Assembly: GCA_965153455.1 (NCBI GenBank)
Contig: OZ234502.1
Span: forward strand, 475,267 to 539,266
DNA from: Sphagnum compactum
Taxonomy: Eukaryota > Bryophyta > Sphagnopsida > Sphagnales
Length of the DNA: 64,000 bases
Direction of reading: 5' to 3'
The notes under the pieces are model-generated. The model ran no database searches, had not been told where the DNA came from, and was given only the letters and a program-made list of their open reading frames with translations. The translations under genes and the position numbers were made by a program. This document shows positions 46,178-58,099 of the stretch, piece by piece. Every line of letters starts with the position of its first letter. Within the stretch, counting starts at the first letter, position 1.

Positions 46178-49100
46178 CTAGCTGTCCAGATTTTTTTGCC
46201 TACAAAACATTGTACATAGCAGATCATCCACTTTAGTTTCAAGCAACACTTTGTATGGTTGTCTGCATCCCTCTGCATCCACATCAGCAATTCTTGGCTG
46301 ACTTCCTGCATTGACTTGATCAAATTTCCCCATTCCCTGAATGCAAAATATGAAATCCCACCAGAAAGGAAAAAGTTCACTTAGTCATCCAGACTTTGCA
46401 TTTCAGATTTTGCTAAGGGATGATACAAACCCTGCTTTCTGTTGTTGTTGTTTTCTTTGCAGCTTTTGCTCCCTAGCCTTTTGTTTCCTTTCTTCAAGTT
46501 CCCTTCGTGCTACTTCCTTCTCCACTAATTTCTCCTTATCCTTCTGTATTTTTTGATCACGCTCCCTTCGCAGTACTTCTGGATCATCCAACTTCCAGGT
46601 GGATTTACCACCTTTGTCCTCAAACCGCACCCCAAGATCCACCATAGTTACATCACGCACCCTATCTGCAAGCTCCAGTAACGTCTCCTGTAGATTTTGT
46701 TCAAATGACATTTTCCCACACTCAGTCCTCTCTTCCTCAAGAGCTATCCTTGTGATCAGAGTTATTGCATTCACTGGAAGTGCACAGGTTCACTGCGAGG
46801 TGCTAAACATCACCAGCCAGTTTAAACCCATCAACATTTTGGTTTCAAATGAGCTAGAGATCATGAATGTTCTCTAATGCCATTGTTAGAAACACAAAAA
46901 GCCTGTAAGTAGATCAGTGTACCTTAGGAGCACCCTCCCTAGCAGCTGTTCTAACTTGGTCCCTAAAAAGAGCAAATGCATCCAAATATGGAGCCTGCAA
47001 CACCCCACATATCAAATGAGGATGGAAAAAATTACCCTACTTCCTATCAGTATCATCATCTCAATTTGTTTAACTGGCAATAACTGTCTGCTTGGACATA
47101 CCAGTCTTGAGCACCCTTCAATAAAAGCAAACCAATTCACAATTTAATGTCAAGCCCAACAATAATCGCATATAAACAATATGCAAAGCCCCTGAATCTG
47201 GTTCTGAACGATGTATTCAAAGGAGAAATGTAATATACAGTAAAATACACTCAATTTTGCAAGCTCTGTTGCCTCCAGATCTACAGGGCAGCAGTTCCAA
47301 TCAACACTAATTGTGCCAAGGAGACAGGGTTTGCCATGCATACCACAACAACTTCGAGACTTGATGTGTTTGCAACTCCCTCGCTTCCAGAGGATCCAAA
47401 ACCAATATCCCCTCTTCCAGCATCAGATAAGCCTGAAATGTTCCACAATCCCTACTTTATTCATCACCAAGATTGACCATTTGACAACAGTCGCACCTCT
47501 TAGACAGTTTCTAAATGGCCTACAAAATGACCTCCATGCTTCAAAATGTCCATAGACCATATAACCACCAAAGCTGCTGGCTGCAGTTACTAAAAGACTC
47601 CTTATCTATTCAACATCTATGGAGGAATTTATAGCCAGCATCACCAGACATTTCAGGTACCACATATCTGGGTGTTCAGATCCAGAAAATCCTAAACCAC
47701 ACAAATAGAGCAACAAATACAATGCACAAGCCTTACAATAAACATTCAAAAACTTACCAAAAATAGAGAGAATCCACGTAATATAGACAGCTGCTTTCTG
47801 AACAATAAAGATCCTCGGCTTTACAGTCATCTGTATCAAACAGATTACTTCAAACACCAGTCCTATCCTTGTCCACCAATCACAGCTTATTTCATATTTC
47901 TTTAGACATCTTCCCACCTCCTGTCATGTGTATGTAACTTTGGTGATGAGGTAAGACTCTATATGTTCCAAGTTTAAAATGCCACCAGAGCACAAAGGGC
48001 AGGTAGGGACAAGATGGAGGGGGAATGAGCATACTGAATTGCATTTGTCAATGTAGGAATGCACATCCTTCACCAACAAGAGCAGCTCTGACACAGCACC
48101 TGCAGTGTCAAAGTTGTCTTCAAGTCGCACTCGCACCTGCTCATATCTAACCACATCAGTTGTCTTCGCACTACACGGGAATCATTCCAATGCCCATGCA
48201 GAACATCACACAAGCAAGACAAGTAGGATGCAGCCCAGGAGGAGCTACCTTAGACTTCACTTCTTGTATCTGGCGTTGCAGTTGTTTCTCATCATCAGCC
48301 CACCTTTGGTCATTCTTTAAAGCCTGCCAGACTCAGAAAAACAAAACTCCCTCCTTTAGTCACAACCTACCAAAAACTGTTGCACCAACCACAAAAAAAT
48401 TATTCTTGTAGAGGAGGCCCATCAACCCACAATAGACAATCAACTGTGTAGTGCATCCAAATTGAGCTCCATCTGTCAGAACATCATGTTTACAATAGGT
48501 CTTCATTCGAAGGTCATCCATAAAATAGGTTCTGGATGCAAGATCTACCCATGCTGCAAATGAACAAAAGTAAGAGCTTACATACCGCCTGTCTCATCTC
48601 CACTTGTACATTGGAAAAGAAATTCTTGAACTGCTTTTCCTTTCCAACTGCCTCATTCACTGCTCCCTCACTGAAGTTTATGGGCTGCACAGATTGTAAA
48701 GGGGGCACATGTGATACACCTAACTGTAAACTCAGAACAATCCAAAAAACCTATAAACAACAGATTTGCAAAAGACAGACATGATGTGACCTAAAAAAGA
48801 GTCATTTTTAAGCTGTCCACACACAAGCTACTGACTCTTGACGAGATCCCACGAGACAGGAATCTACTTGATCATCTACCTTGTCCCAGGCATGAATCAC
48901 AAATAACATACGAAGTTGCCTTGAAGTATACTTCTGCAGTGCCTGCAAACCCAGAAGCATCCCACCCACGACAATTCCCAACATTGTTACTGTGGACTCC
49001 CAACAACAGAAATCTCCTTCCAAACTCATGTGCAGGCCTCCTCCCACCTAATAAACACCAAACTAATGCCCTAAAACGAGCACAAAGAAGTTGCATTAAA

Positions 49101-52100
49101 TGAACAAGACAATGCTTGCTAACTTCTATGGGTACAAAAGGTGTAAAAAATGCATTGATGGATGTAACCAACCTCCTTAATGGTTATGAAGTTTTTCAGT
49201 GACTTGGACATCTTCAAGCCATCTATCGAGAGGTGGCCTGAGTGAAAGAAATACTTTACCCACTGCAATCACAAAGGTCCAAAACCCACCTAGTCACTCA
49301 AAAGTCGAGCCACTTCTTGCGGCATGTCCCTTATATCTATCATTCTGTAAGTATTTTTTTCCTTACTAGTTTTCTGAGCGTAGAATTGAACATTGAACAC
49401 TGTGAAACCTCGTACAAGATTAATCCATATAGAGGGCAGAAACTACTGAAGGAATCCAATCAGAAATGAAGAATGTCAGGACAGCAAACCCACTTCTGAG
49501 GAATTGAAGTAGGCTTCAGCTTGGGCTAACTCATTGTCATGGTGTGGGAACTGAAGGTCACTGTGAAACCCCAAAACAGTCTCATTAGAAGACTCTTGCC
49601 CCTCTGAAAAGGAAAAAAGTAAACCAACAAGAAAGCAAGAAGACAGCTTCAGGATGTCATACTATTGATATCAACACAATGTCAAAAGCAATCGAAATTG
49701 GAAATGTACTTACTGTCCCCCAGAGTGGATGTCCATACAGTCACCAAGGATATCACTGGCCATTGCAGAGCACTCTATGTGCCATCCTGGACGTCCCATT
49801 CCCCACGGAGAATTCCATGCAGGCTCTCCTTCCTTGCTTTTCTGCATTACTTGCAAACGTATATATCATGATCTGATGGATGTGAGTTATCTAGAAATAC
49901 AACCTCAACTCAAACAATACACAATAGCACTGATCACAAACCTATTTCTGACTCCCATAACTCCAGACTTATGAAGACTTCAGACAAAACAAGTTGAGGG
50001 AACACACCTTCCACAATGCAAAATCACAGCTGCTCCTCTTCTCTGTGGTCTCAAAATTTGACTCACTCTCAGATGCCAGCTCAGAGCTCCCTACAGCCCA
50101 AGGATTCAGTTTCCCATATGTATGACCTGCATCCCTGCCAACACGAACAATTTCATACCACATCTATAAATAGAACCTTTCCTCAATGTCCAATTGTGTA
50201 GTGCCACGTGCTGATAGAATGTAGTGAAACACCCTCAATAAGATCTTCCCCTACAAGAAGCATATATCTCACTTGAAACTATTTGCACAGTCCTCACAAT
50301 GACAATACTAACCATATTAACCAAGATCACATACCTGAAGGCTTTTGTGTCAAAGTACACACTGTTGTTGGCGACATAGGCCAGCTCATGATTCAGGATG
50401 ACTTGCACATACTCAATGATCTGAGGAATATACCTACACCATGATTGTCACTCTGCATTAGTCACTCTACAGCACATCCCAACCAGTATTGACAAGTTGG
50501 CCATTGTTCTGGTTGTGGTACTCACTCAGTGACTCTAGTAAGCACATCAGGGTCCTGCACACCAAGGCTTTTCATATCCTCCATAAACTCACGCTCATAC
50601 CTGCAACCAAACAATCTCTGAATCTTTATTTCACCCTCCACACCCCACATCTACTGCCACATAGAACACACTGTCCACACAGAAAATTACGGCAGAAGAA
50701 TCACAGTGTCTATAAGACTTTAATTGGATCACCACAACACTGTGGACAAACTTAGTACATGGGGATCCTCCTTACAAACCTCGACCACCAGTGGTAATGA
50801 GGAAGACATAAGGTCTCAAAGAAACATATTCCACATAACATATTCACAAATCCCAAGCGCTGCAAGGCTACCTGGCAGCATGGGAACGGAAAATAGCATG
50901 GTCTGTTACTGATGCCTTGCCCTTCACATCAAGATGAGCTGCCAGAATGTCTGCAATGCCCCCTGATAGAAGCTTCTCAACACCTTCTTTGCCTCCCAAA
51001 TCACACGCTTCCCTTTTGAGCTTCTCAAACCTCCCCTTGACTTCTTCAATCTTCTTCAGTTTCAGCTTCTCTTGCTCCACTTTCTGCCATTCAACACAAC
51101 CCCTGTCAGTCTAGATATATCTTCACATACTCAATCTGCTAGATTAGTGTTCACATTGATGTCACCAGTAATCCATGATGCTGTTCTTCAGAGCCAAGCT
51201 AATATGTTCTAGCATTTCAAGCTACTGCATAAACCAGCAAACTAGCAAGGTCATTCACTTGAATGCCAATGTCCAGAACTGCAAATTGTGCTCATGGGAA
51301 CAAACTTGTAACATCCAAAACTGGTGAGGAAAAACTTGTGGAGTGTCAGCTGTATCGCCTGAAATTGGGAGAAAACTGCAAGAGTTGAAACTCACATGCG
51401 CTATCTCATCCAGCTGTCTCGATGACCTTGCCCTTTCATGCTCTCGAATAGTAACTTCCACCTGCAGAACTCCAAAAGATTGAAATGATTTTACAACACT
51501 TGCTTGAGATACCTTGTAAAAAATCATAATGTTCATATGCATAGAGAGCTTCTCAAACTTGCAATTTAAATCAACATCAATTGAAAATGACCAAATAAAA
51601 AGGTTAGAATGAGATCGATGAAGTTGCAGAGAAATCTCCACAACAACAATTAAAGGTAACACGACAATGAGTGCAGTCATAACCTCATGAGAGTCGCTCA
51701 CAAAGTGACAGACCATCACCTTCATCACGAACGGCAGTGACGAGCTGCCATGACTACCCACTGAGTTCATCAGCTCCCAACAGTGGGTGTAGATAAGCAT
51801 ATAATAATCTTCCCAAAAAACTTGGGCAAACCATTATACACAATCTGCGTCCTGAGTTTCTGTTGCCTTTCCGGAAGCAATGGGAAGACTCAGACGTGAT
51901 GTTGGCTAGCACTCAAGAGACATTGCTAATCAAAAAAGTCAACAGTATCCTCATTCAAGCTGCAACAAGCTTCTGAAGGAAAGAGCTTTTATCTCATTTT
52001 AGCATGTCCCTGTATATGCAAGCAAATAAAAAGGTTAGAATGATTTGAAATACAAAAATATATCACTGGCATTGAAAAAGAAGAGAACCACTCGAAAAAT

Positions 52101-54398
52101 TGAAACTCAACCTGAAAGGAATTGAAAAATGAGCAGATAATAAGGTGATCTGACAGCATATCAGTGAATAAGAAAACAAGTAAACCCATATGATCCCCAC
52201 TGACTTAATCAGCTCCTGGCAGTGGGTAGAGGTCCATGTCATACATTACACAATGTACTGAGTTTCAATCACAAGACCAGGCTCAAACAAGAAGACTTGG
52301 CCATGGTGCTGGTTAGCTCAACAAAACCTACAAAAGGATAGAAGACCAAGGATACCCAAGAACAAAAAGGAAGACAAAACAACAAAAAAACATGAAACAA
52401 CCCTACAAAGAAAGATAGAGAAACAAGACAGCAAACTTTCAGAACATGATCATCTGAGAACAAGATCGATGAAGTTGCAGAGAAATCTCCACAACAACAA
52501 TTAAAGGTAACACAACAATAAGTGCAGTCATAACCTCATGAGAGTCGCTCACAAAGTGACAGACCATCACCTTCATCACGAAGGGCAGTGTCAAGCTGCA
52601 ACAAGCTTCTCAAGGAAAGAGCTTTTATTTAATTTTAGCATGTCCCTGTATATGCAAGACATAGAGACCTATATATAGGGTAGTGGTTGCGGCCTCCTGC
52701 ACCCTGAACATATCGTTTAAGCACACCACTGGTGACTACTTGGATGCAGAACATCCGCTAAGGCCACTAGAAAAAAGATTGATGAAGTTGCAGAGCAATC
52801 TCCACAACAACAATTAAAGGTAACACGACAATGAGTGCAGTCATAACCTCATGAGAGTCACTCACAAAGTGACAGACCATCACCTTCATCACGAACGGCA
52901 GTGACGAGCTGCCATGACTACCCACTGAGTTCATCAGCTCCCAACAGTGGGTGTAGATAAGCATTTAATAGATGATATCTGAGAACAAGGACAGAAGCCA
53001 TGAAAAGCTCACAGAATGATTTAGGGTAGATTCTGCACCAATAGAATGAGGAAGCAGCATCAGTCTTTTGACCTATTATACAAAAGACTCAGCCAAAAAA
53101 TTCTTCCACTGAACAACAAACACACCTGCTTTCTCTGCTTGAGATGTTCTCTATCATATGCTTCCTCAAACTCAACTGTCACCTGTGACAAAACCTCCCC
53201 CACATCCCTGAGTATTGAAAACTCTCACTGAGAGACAGCATAACACTAGATCCATCCAGCAGTTATCAGGTTCAGGTTATCAGTGAAGCAGACAAAATCA
53301 ATCAGCAGATTCAAAATTCAAGAAATACCTGGCCTGGGTCGGTTGCAGTTGCAAGAAAACGATCAAGAAGATAGTTGCGGCGAGCTCGATTGATGATCTT
53401 ATCGTCAACATCAGTAACGTTCATCACATAGAGGATGCTGTATTGAAAATACCTCTGAAAACCAACCAGGCATTTAATGATGATAAAACAACACACTCCA
53501 TATTCCAAGCTGCGCTGCATATGATCCCATGAAGAATCTACCTCTCTATGACATCCTCAAATTCCAATACACAATAATTCTTGCAGCAACAGAAATAAAG
53601 ACATAGTCAAGAGAGATCTACAACCAATAGCAATGACAATGCTGCTTGCAACAGAAACAAACAGTCAAGAGAAAGATCAACAAATACCTCAACAATGCTG
53701 CTTGCAACAGAAACAAAGAGAGAAGATCAACAAGTACTTACCTCCATGATGCGTCTGATGATGTCAAATGTCACATAGTTCCTTGCATGTCCAAGATGTG
53801 AAGAATCGTAGACAGTAGGTCCGCAAATGTACCAGGTGACTGCAACACATAAGACCATAATGAGGATGAGGATGAGCAAAGAAATGCAAAGATTAAAGCA
53901 AAGAAGGAAGGAAGGTCGTTAGGTCTCCTGTGCCATGGCAGCAGCATGCATTGTCAGTTGCGAAACAAAGGATGAATCCGCAGAATTGTCCAGCTTCTCA
54001 ATAGATGCTCGATCTCACAAGAGTGACGAGATGATGCTCCTCAAACCAAGCCTTTCACGGTCAGCCAGGTCTTCTTCTTCCCAACCAAGCCATGATCTTC
54101 TTCTGTCGCAAAGTCTCGGATTTGTACAAAAGCTTCACTCTGATATTTTCTTCTCTGATATGGTGTTCTCTATTGCTTCTGGAACAACGATCTACAGACG
54201 GAGCAGATGGATCACGATTCTGTTTCTTCCGGAAAAAGTACCTTCATTAGAGCCATCTCTGGTGACAAAAGGAACTTTCTCTCTGCTTAGGCTATTGTAG
54301 ACGTGCAAGCCCGTGGCGGGCTTCCAAATGGGAGCCGGCGGCGTCCAGTTTCTGCCCTCTGACTCGAATGACTCCAATCCAGTTTGGACTGGCGCCAT
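46178..54398 (-). CDS. Cytosolic-type cysteinyl-tRNA synthetase
   Basis: The enzyme charges tRNA(Cys) with cysteine. Minus-strand exons: 54398-54242, 53839-53742, 53454-53329, 53182-53126, 51461-51396, 51083-50872, 50600-50526, 50433-50335, 50134-50008, 49841-49714, 49560-49494, 49262-49173, 48942-48880, 48684-48586, 48323-48249, 48136-48035, 47830-47758, 47432-47344, 46994-46923, 46687 to about 46427, 46336-46178. Phases agree at every join I checked. That gives about 764 residues, close to the human cytosolic enzyme. Landmarks: NWTPPAP and [21 protein letters not shown] with the first zinc Cys, [12 protein letters not shown] (HIGH box), [29 protein letters not shown] and HHDNELAQ (remaining zinc ligands), [12 protein letters not shown], and [20 protein letters not shown] followed by a Lys/Glu-rich helix. 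ATG at 54398 is preferred because the same ATG is conserved in the duplicated copy at 63440. No organellar presequence is evident. The last splice is ambiguous. Confidence 0.92.
51611..52966. repeat. Triplicated segment within synthetase intron 4
   Basis: A 190-bp block occurs at 51611-51800, in part at 52464-52596, and again at 52776-52966. It begins GATGAAGTTGCAGAG and contains CTCACAAAGTGACAGACC. A second block (AAGGAAAGAGCTTTTAT, then AGCATGTCCCTGTATATGC) occurs near 51977-52020 and 52612-52655. All copies share orientation, which indicates repeated tandem duplication of intron sequence. Confidence 0.85.
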
Positions 54399-54824
54399 AT
54401 CTATCTTACCCAAGTTCTTCTCAAAATCCGCTCTCCCGCTCTTCCACTCCTAGTTCTTCTCTTCTATGTGATCTCTTTCTTTGCTTGCAGCCAAATCCTG
54501 AAAGTACTTGTGGGAAGAAAGAGTCCTTATACCAGCTGCTGCTACTACCAGACTAGTTCACCACATCTCTTGCGTTCGCGACACGACAAGGACACGAAAC
54601 ACCTCTTCACCAACGCACCTGAAGACCAAAACGACGCAAGAAACTCCCAAAAATCACCCTCAAAGAACAGAAAGTTCTTCACAGAAAGTACAGGGAAGAT
54701 CGAAAGAGAGAGACGGAGGAGAAGAGTGCAACCATGAGAGATCGCAAGCAACACAAAATAAGAATCAAAGCGAAAAAGAATCCTCGGAAGCGATTTGCAA
54801 TTCACAGAAGCTCACAACCAGTAA

Positions 54825-55050
54825 GCCTAACGCGCGTTTTCCTTCACTTTATTATCCACATGCGACGAGGACGACGAGGACGATGATGCCCGCCGCACGC
54901 GTCTTGTGCATCACGACGGGCAGTCGTCGCCCCGGGGGGAGGGTTTCAAACCGCGACAGGAGTGGAGGGCGGCCGTGAAACCCTAATGAACAAATTGGTT
55001 GAGTTAGGGATTGAAACTCCCGAGCATTTGTGGTAGTTCTGCGCTCGGGC
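54825..55050. promoter_or_regulatory. GC-rich, CpG-rich stretch upstream of the synthetase gene
   Basis: In an otherwise AT-rich window this short stretch is rich in CG (ACGCGCGTTTTCC, GACGAGGACGACGAGG, CGCCGCACGCGTC, GTCGTCGCCCC). It lies about 430-650 bp upstream of the synthetase ATG and just before a possible plus-strand first exon at 55163. It is a plausible promoter region, perhaps bidirectional. No specific factor site is assigned. Confidence 0.4.
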
Positions 55051-55162
55051 GATGCCAGTTCGACTTGCGATGTGTTCTTCGGGGGATTACAGCAACAATG
55101 TAGGCTAGTGTGCGGTGAGAGAAGGAAACCAAACAAAGAAATAGGTTACGGCATCTCCTTCA

Positions 55163-55228
55163 ATGGATGCAGCAGCCAAGGAGATTTGGAAGGAGCTTGC
55201 AAGCAACAAAATGACTGCAACTGCAGAG
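55163..55228 (+). CDS. Possible first coding exon of a divergent gene
   Basis: ATG at 55163 opens a 22-codon frame (MDAAAKEIWKELASNKMTAT plus AE) ending at GAG followed by donor GTTGGT. The composition looks coding, and its position downstream of a GC-rich stretch fits a gene transcribed away from the synthetase. I could not find a secure second exon; a weak candidate is at 56621. This is a suggestion only. Confidence 0.25.
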
Positions 55229-55499
55229 GTTGGTTCTTTCTTGTCTGGACGTGTTTGAAGCCTTGCAACGCATGGGCATGCTGTTTTGCTATCCCTCTGC
55301 AAAGTGTGATTGCTGTGATCTGTTGTTGTGGAGTGTTGTTCTTTTTTGGGTTCTATAATCAATCGTACTGATTGATTGTGGCTAAGCTCCTTGTAGAAAG
55401 GTATCTTGCTGGTGGTGAATTGAGCCTGGGTGTGTTGTCGTCAAGTTACAAGAAGCAGCTGATGATGTCCCCGCAGAGAAATAGCTGGATTCTTAAACA

Positions 55500-56110
55500 C
55501 AATTCTTCTTTTGGAGTAGTTGAAGAAGTAATGAAGCTCTTGAATCACTCAAGAGGAACCCAAAAATCTTTCTTGAACACAATTCTTCGGGAGTAGTTGA
55601 AGAGGTAACGAAGCTTGGGAATCGCTCAGAAAGAACCCACAATTTTTTCTAGAATACAATTCTTCGGGAGTGGTTGAAGAAGTCATTCATGAATCACTCA
55701 TGAAGAACCCACAAATCTTTCTTGAACACAATACTTTAGGAGTAGCTGAATAAGTCATCAAGCTCTTGAATCACTCAGTAAGAATTGAAAAATCTTTGTT
55801 AGATTCTTTGGGAGTAGTTGATGTAGTCATGAAGCTCTTGGATCGTGCAAGAAGTGACAAGTTTTTCCTATACAGAGATTCATCGGAAGTAGTTGAAGAA
55901 GTCATAAAGCTCTTGAGTCACTGAAGAACTGACATATCTTTCTTCCTGTACACAGATTCTTCAGGAATAGGAGGTAGTTGAACAAGTCCATGAAGCTCGA
56001 GTCACTCAAGAACTGATAAATCTTTCTTATGCATGATTCTTCTTTGGGAGTAGTTGAAGAAGTCATAAAGCTCTTCAATCACTTAAGAAGAACTGACAAA
56101 TCCCTTTCCC
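55500..56110 (+). repeat. Minisatellite, eight units of 72-80 bp
   Basis: Each unit reads approximately GATTCTTCGGGAGTAGTTGA, AGAAGTCATGAAGCTCTTGA, ATCACTCAAGAAGAACTGAC, AAATCTTTCTTGTACACA. Unit starts fall near 55501, 55581, 55658, 55730, 55802, 55876, 55955 and 56033. Unit lengths are not multiples of three and stops accumulate, so it is not a coding repeat now. Confidence 0.85.
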
Positions 56111-56620
56111 ATGCTGTTGCAATCTTTTGGCTTTCTCATCTCTATCTGTAGGTTCATGGAAGGTAGCAAATTTTTTTCTAAGTTTACTGTTATCCTCTCT
56201 AATCTTCTTACTCTCTCAAAATTCTCCATCTTGTTTCTCTGTCTCTTATATTCCTCCTTCCTTTATTCGGTCATTTCCATTGCTTGGTTTCTCTCTCTTT
56301 CTCTTTCTCTTTTTGTTCATGTTTCATCTTCAGGTTTTTGGTGTTCTCCTTCTCTTATGGGTTATGTCGGTGAAGGTAGAGAGCATGAATGTGGTCACAG
56401 AGACCAGAGATATATATGTATATGGGTGAAATCAAAAGATGCAACTAAGCAGAAAAATCTTTGGAGGATGCTTTGAATTGCAGTTTTGACAAGCCCTGGT
56501 GGGTGTTATGCCTGCAATTCTCTTTCAAATTCACATCTGTCAACACTCCTCCATGTATGTTTGACAAATATGGGGATAATGGATTCTTTCAAGCCTGATG
56601 TGTGAGTTGATTGTTTGTAG

Positions 56621-56690
56621 ATAAATGAAGCTGATGGTGCATCATATGATCCCAAGATTGACTTCACTCTCTTTTATGCTATTAAAGAGA
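56621..56690 (+). other. Exon-like segment of unknown gene
   Basis: After a pyrimidine-rich stretch ending TTTGTAG, an open segment reads INEADGASYDPKIDFTLFYA then IKE. It looks like a real exon or an exon relic but I recognise no family, and no clear donor follows. Confidence 0.2.
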
Positions 56691-58099
56691 AATTTCCATT
56701 CAGTTGCTTATTGCTTGCTTTGCAAGCTAATGGATGCTGATGACAGAATGAATATGTGCTGACGTGATTCATGTTTTGGTCTGGGCATATTGAGCTCAAT
56801 ATCCAATTAACAATCCAGTTCAACCCTTCTTCTTCAGCTGAGGATGATGAAGCTCAAAGGGAGAGGCCAGTAATGATCATTGAGCAACTCATGAACCTGT
56901 AGAGTGAATATATTGCTATACTGCTTGAGCATTCTGCAGGAAAGTGGCCATTATTCTGGTTAGCTCATGCCACATCATTGTCTGCTCAGTTCCTCGGAAA
57001 TTCTTACCAATTGTGCTTGAGGTCAGTAATCTAATCAGGGAGCCACCTGTAAACATTGTTATGTGATTGGATGCATAAGCAATGTGCAATCTGCGGTAAG
57101 ATGTGAAATAATAATGTGACTCTGTTGTTTTCATGGAAGCATCTGTTGTCCTTCATGAAACCTTGTTACAGAGATTTCTCTACAGGTTGAGAGATTGTGT
57201 TAGATTGTGGGTCTTCTGAAGGTTGTATGTGTCATATAGTTATGAAATTTGGAATATGTTCTTGGGGGAGATAAATATCCACAGCAGACACAATAGAGTA
57301 CATGATGGCAGAATGTTGGTGTCAGACAGTTGCTATTGGAGTTTGATCAAGAGGCTTCAGAATGGCTGACCTCTTCTGAAAAGATCTGTCCTCTCTTTGT
57401 CTGGGCAAATTGTGGTTATGTACTCATTTTCATGACTTTCTGAGATGAAGGTCAGTTACTGATAATTTCATTTCAAACTTCTTCAGTGAAAGGTTGCCTC
57501 TCATCTGCACAACAATGTCTGTGGGCACAGGTAGGTGTGCATAAGTCAAATAGGAATGCTGAGTTTTTGCTCCAGTTCATCCAAGAACAACTTGAGAGGT
57601 TGGTGAGCAACAATGTTATGTCGAAAGGATGAACAAATAAACAGTTGCAGACTCTGATTTTGTTCATGAAGCTTAAATAGGCAATTGTCAATGATGTCTG
57701 AAAGGGGAATGAGTTGTCGTGAACTTTGGTAGTCAACAATTGGTTTTGTGATCTTTTTGAAGATGGCTTGTGAATCATAACAAGCTTAGGGTACTGTTGT
57801 CATGGTCTTGAGTTCTGAGTTAACCCAAATGTGGATCCGGCCTTGACTGCATGCATATTGCTGGTGCAAGAGCTTGTGTTTTTCTGTAAGGGTGTTCCCT
57901 TACCTAGCAACCAAGGAAGGAATTGATAGCAGCAATGAAAGCTGAGGAATCATCTAGCTACTTCCCCCCATCAGATCATAGACCTTATTTGATATCAACA
58001 CATGTTCAAAGTTTAGTTCCAAATGTTTAGAATTCGGTTTATCCTTCAGCAGTACCAAATGTATTTTGTAGAGAGCCAGTTAATCCACATGTTTCTGTT
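56691..58099. other. Intergenic, unassigned
   Basis: Short open frames occur on both strands without recognisable domains. Nothing here is supported as a gene. Confidence 0.4.

Noticed and set aside
51255-51800. 181-codon minus-strand frame in the synthetase region
   Set aside because: Only its [20 protein letters not shown] part (51461-51396) is an exon. The rest is intron sequence that is repeated elsewhere in the same intron.
53935-54300. 121-codon plus-strand frame over the synthetase first exon
   Set aside because: It is antisense to the conserved exon 1 and intron 1 and appears again in the duplicated copy for the same reason.
54508-54978. 156-codon plus-strand frame upstream of the synthetase
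   Set aside because: It has biased, low-complexity composition over a leader/promoter region, with no domain and no splice logic.
56111-56476. Hydrophobic plus-strand frames (Phe/Leu/Ser-rich)
   Set aside because: They derive from a TCTCTCTT-rich stretch, overlap in two frames, and have no recognisable family.
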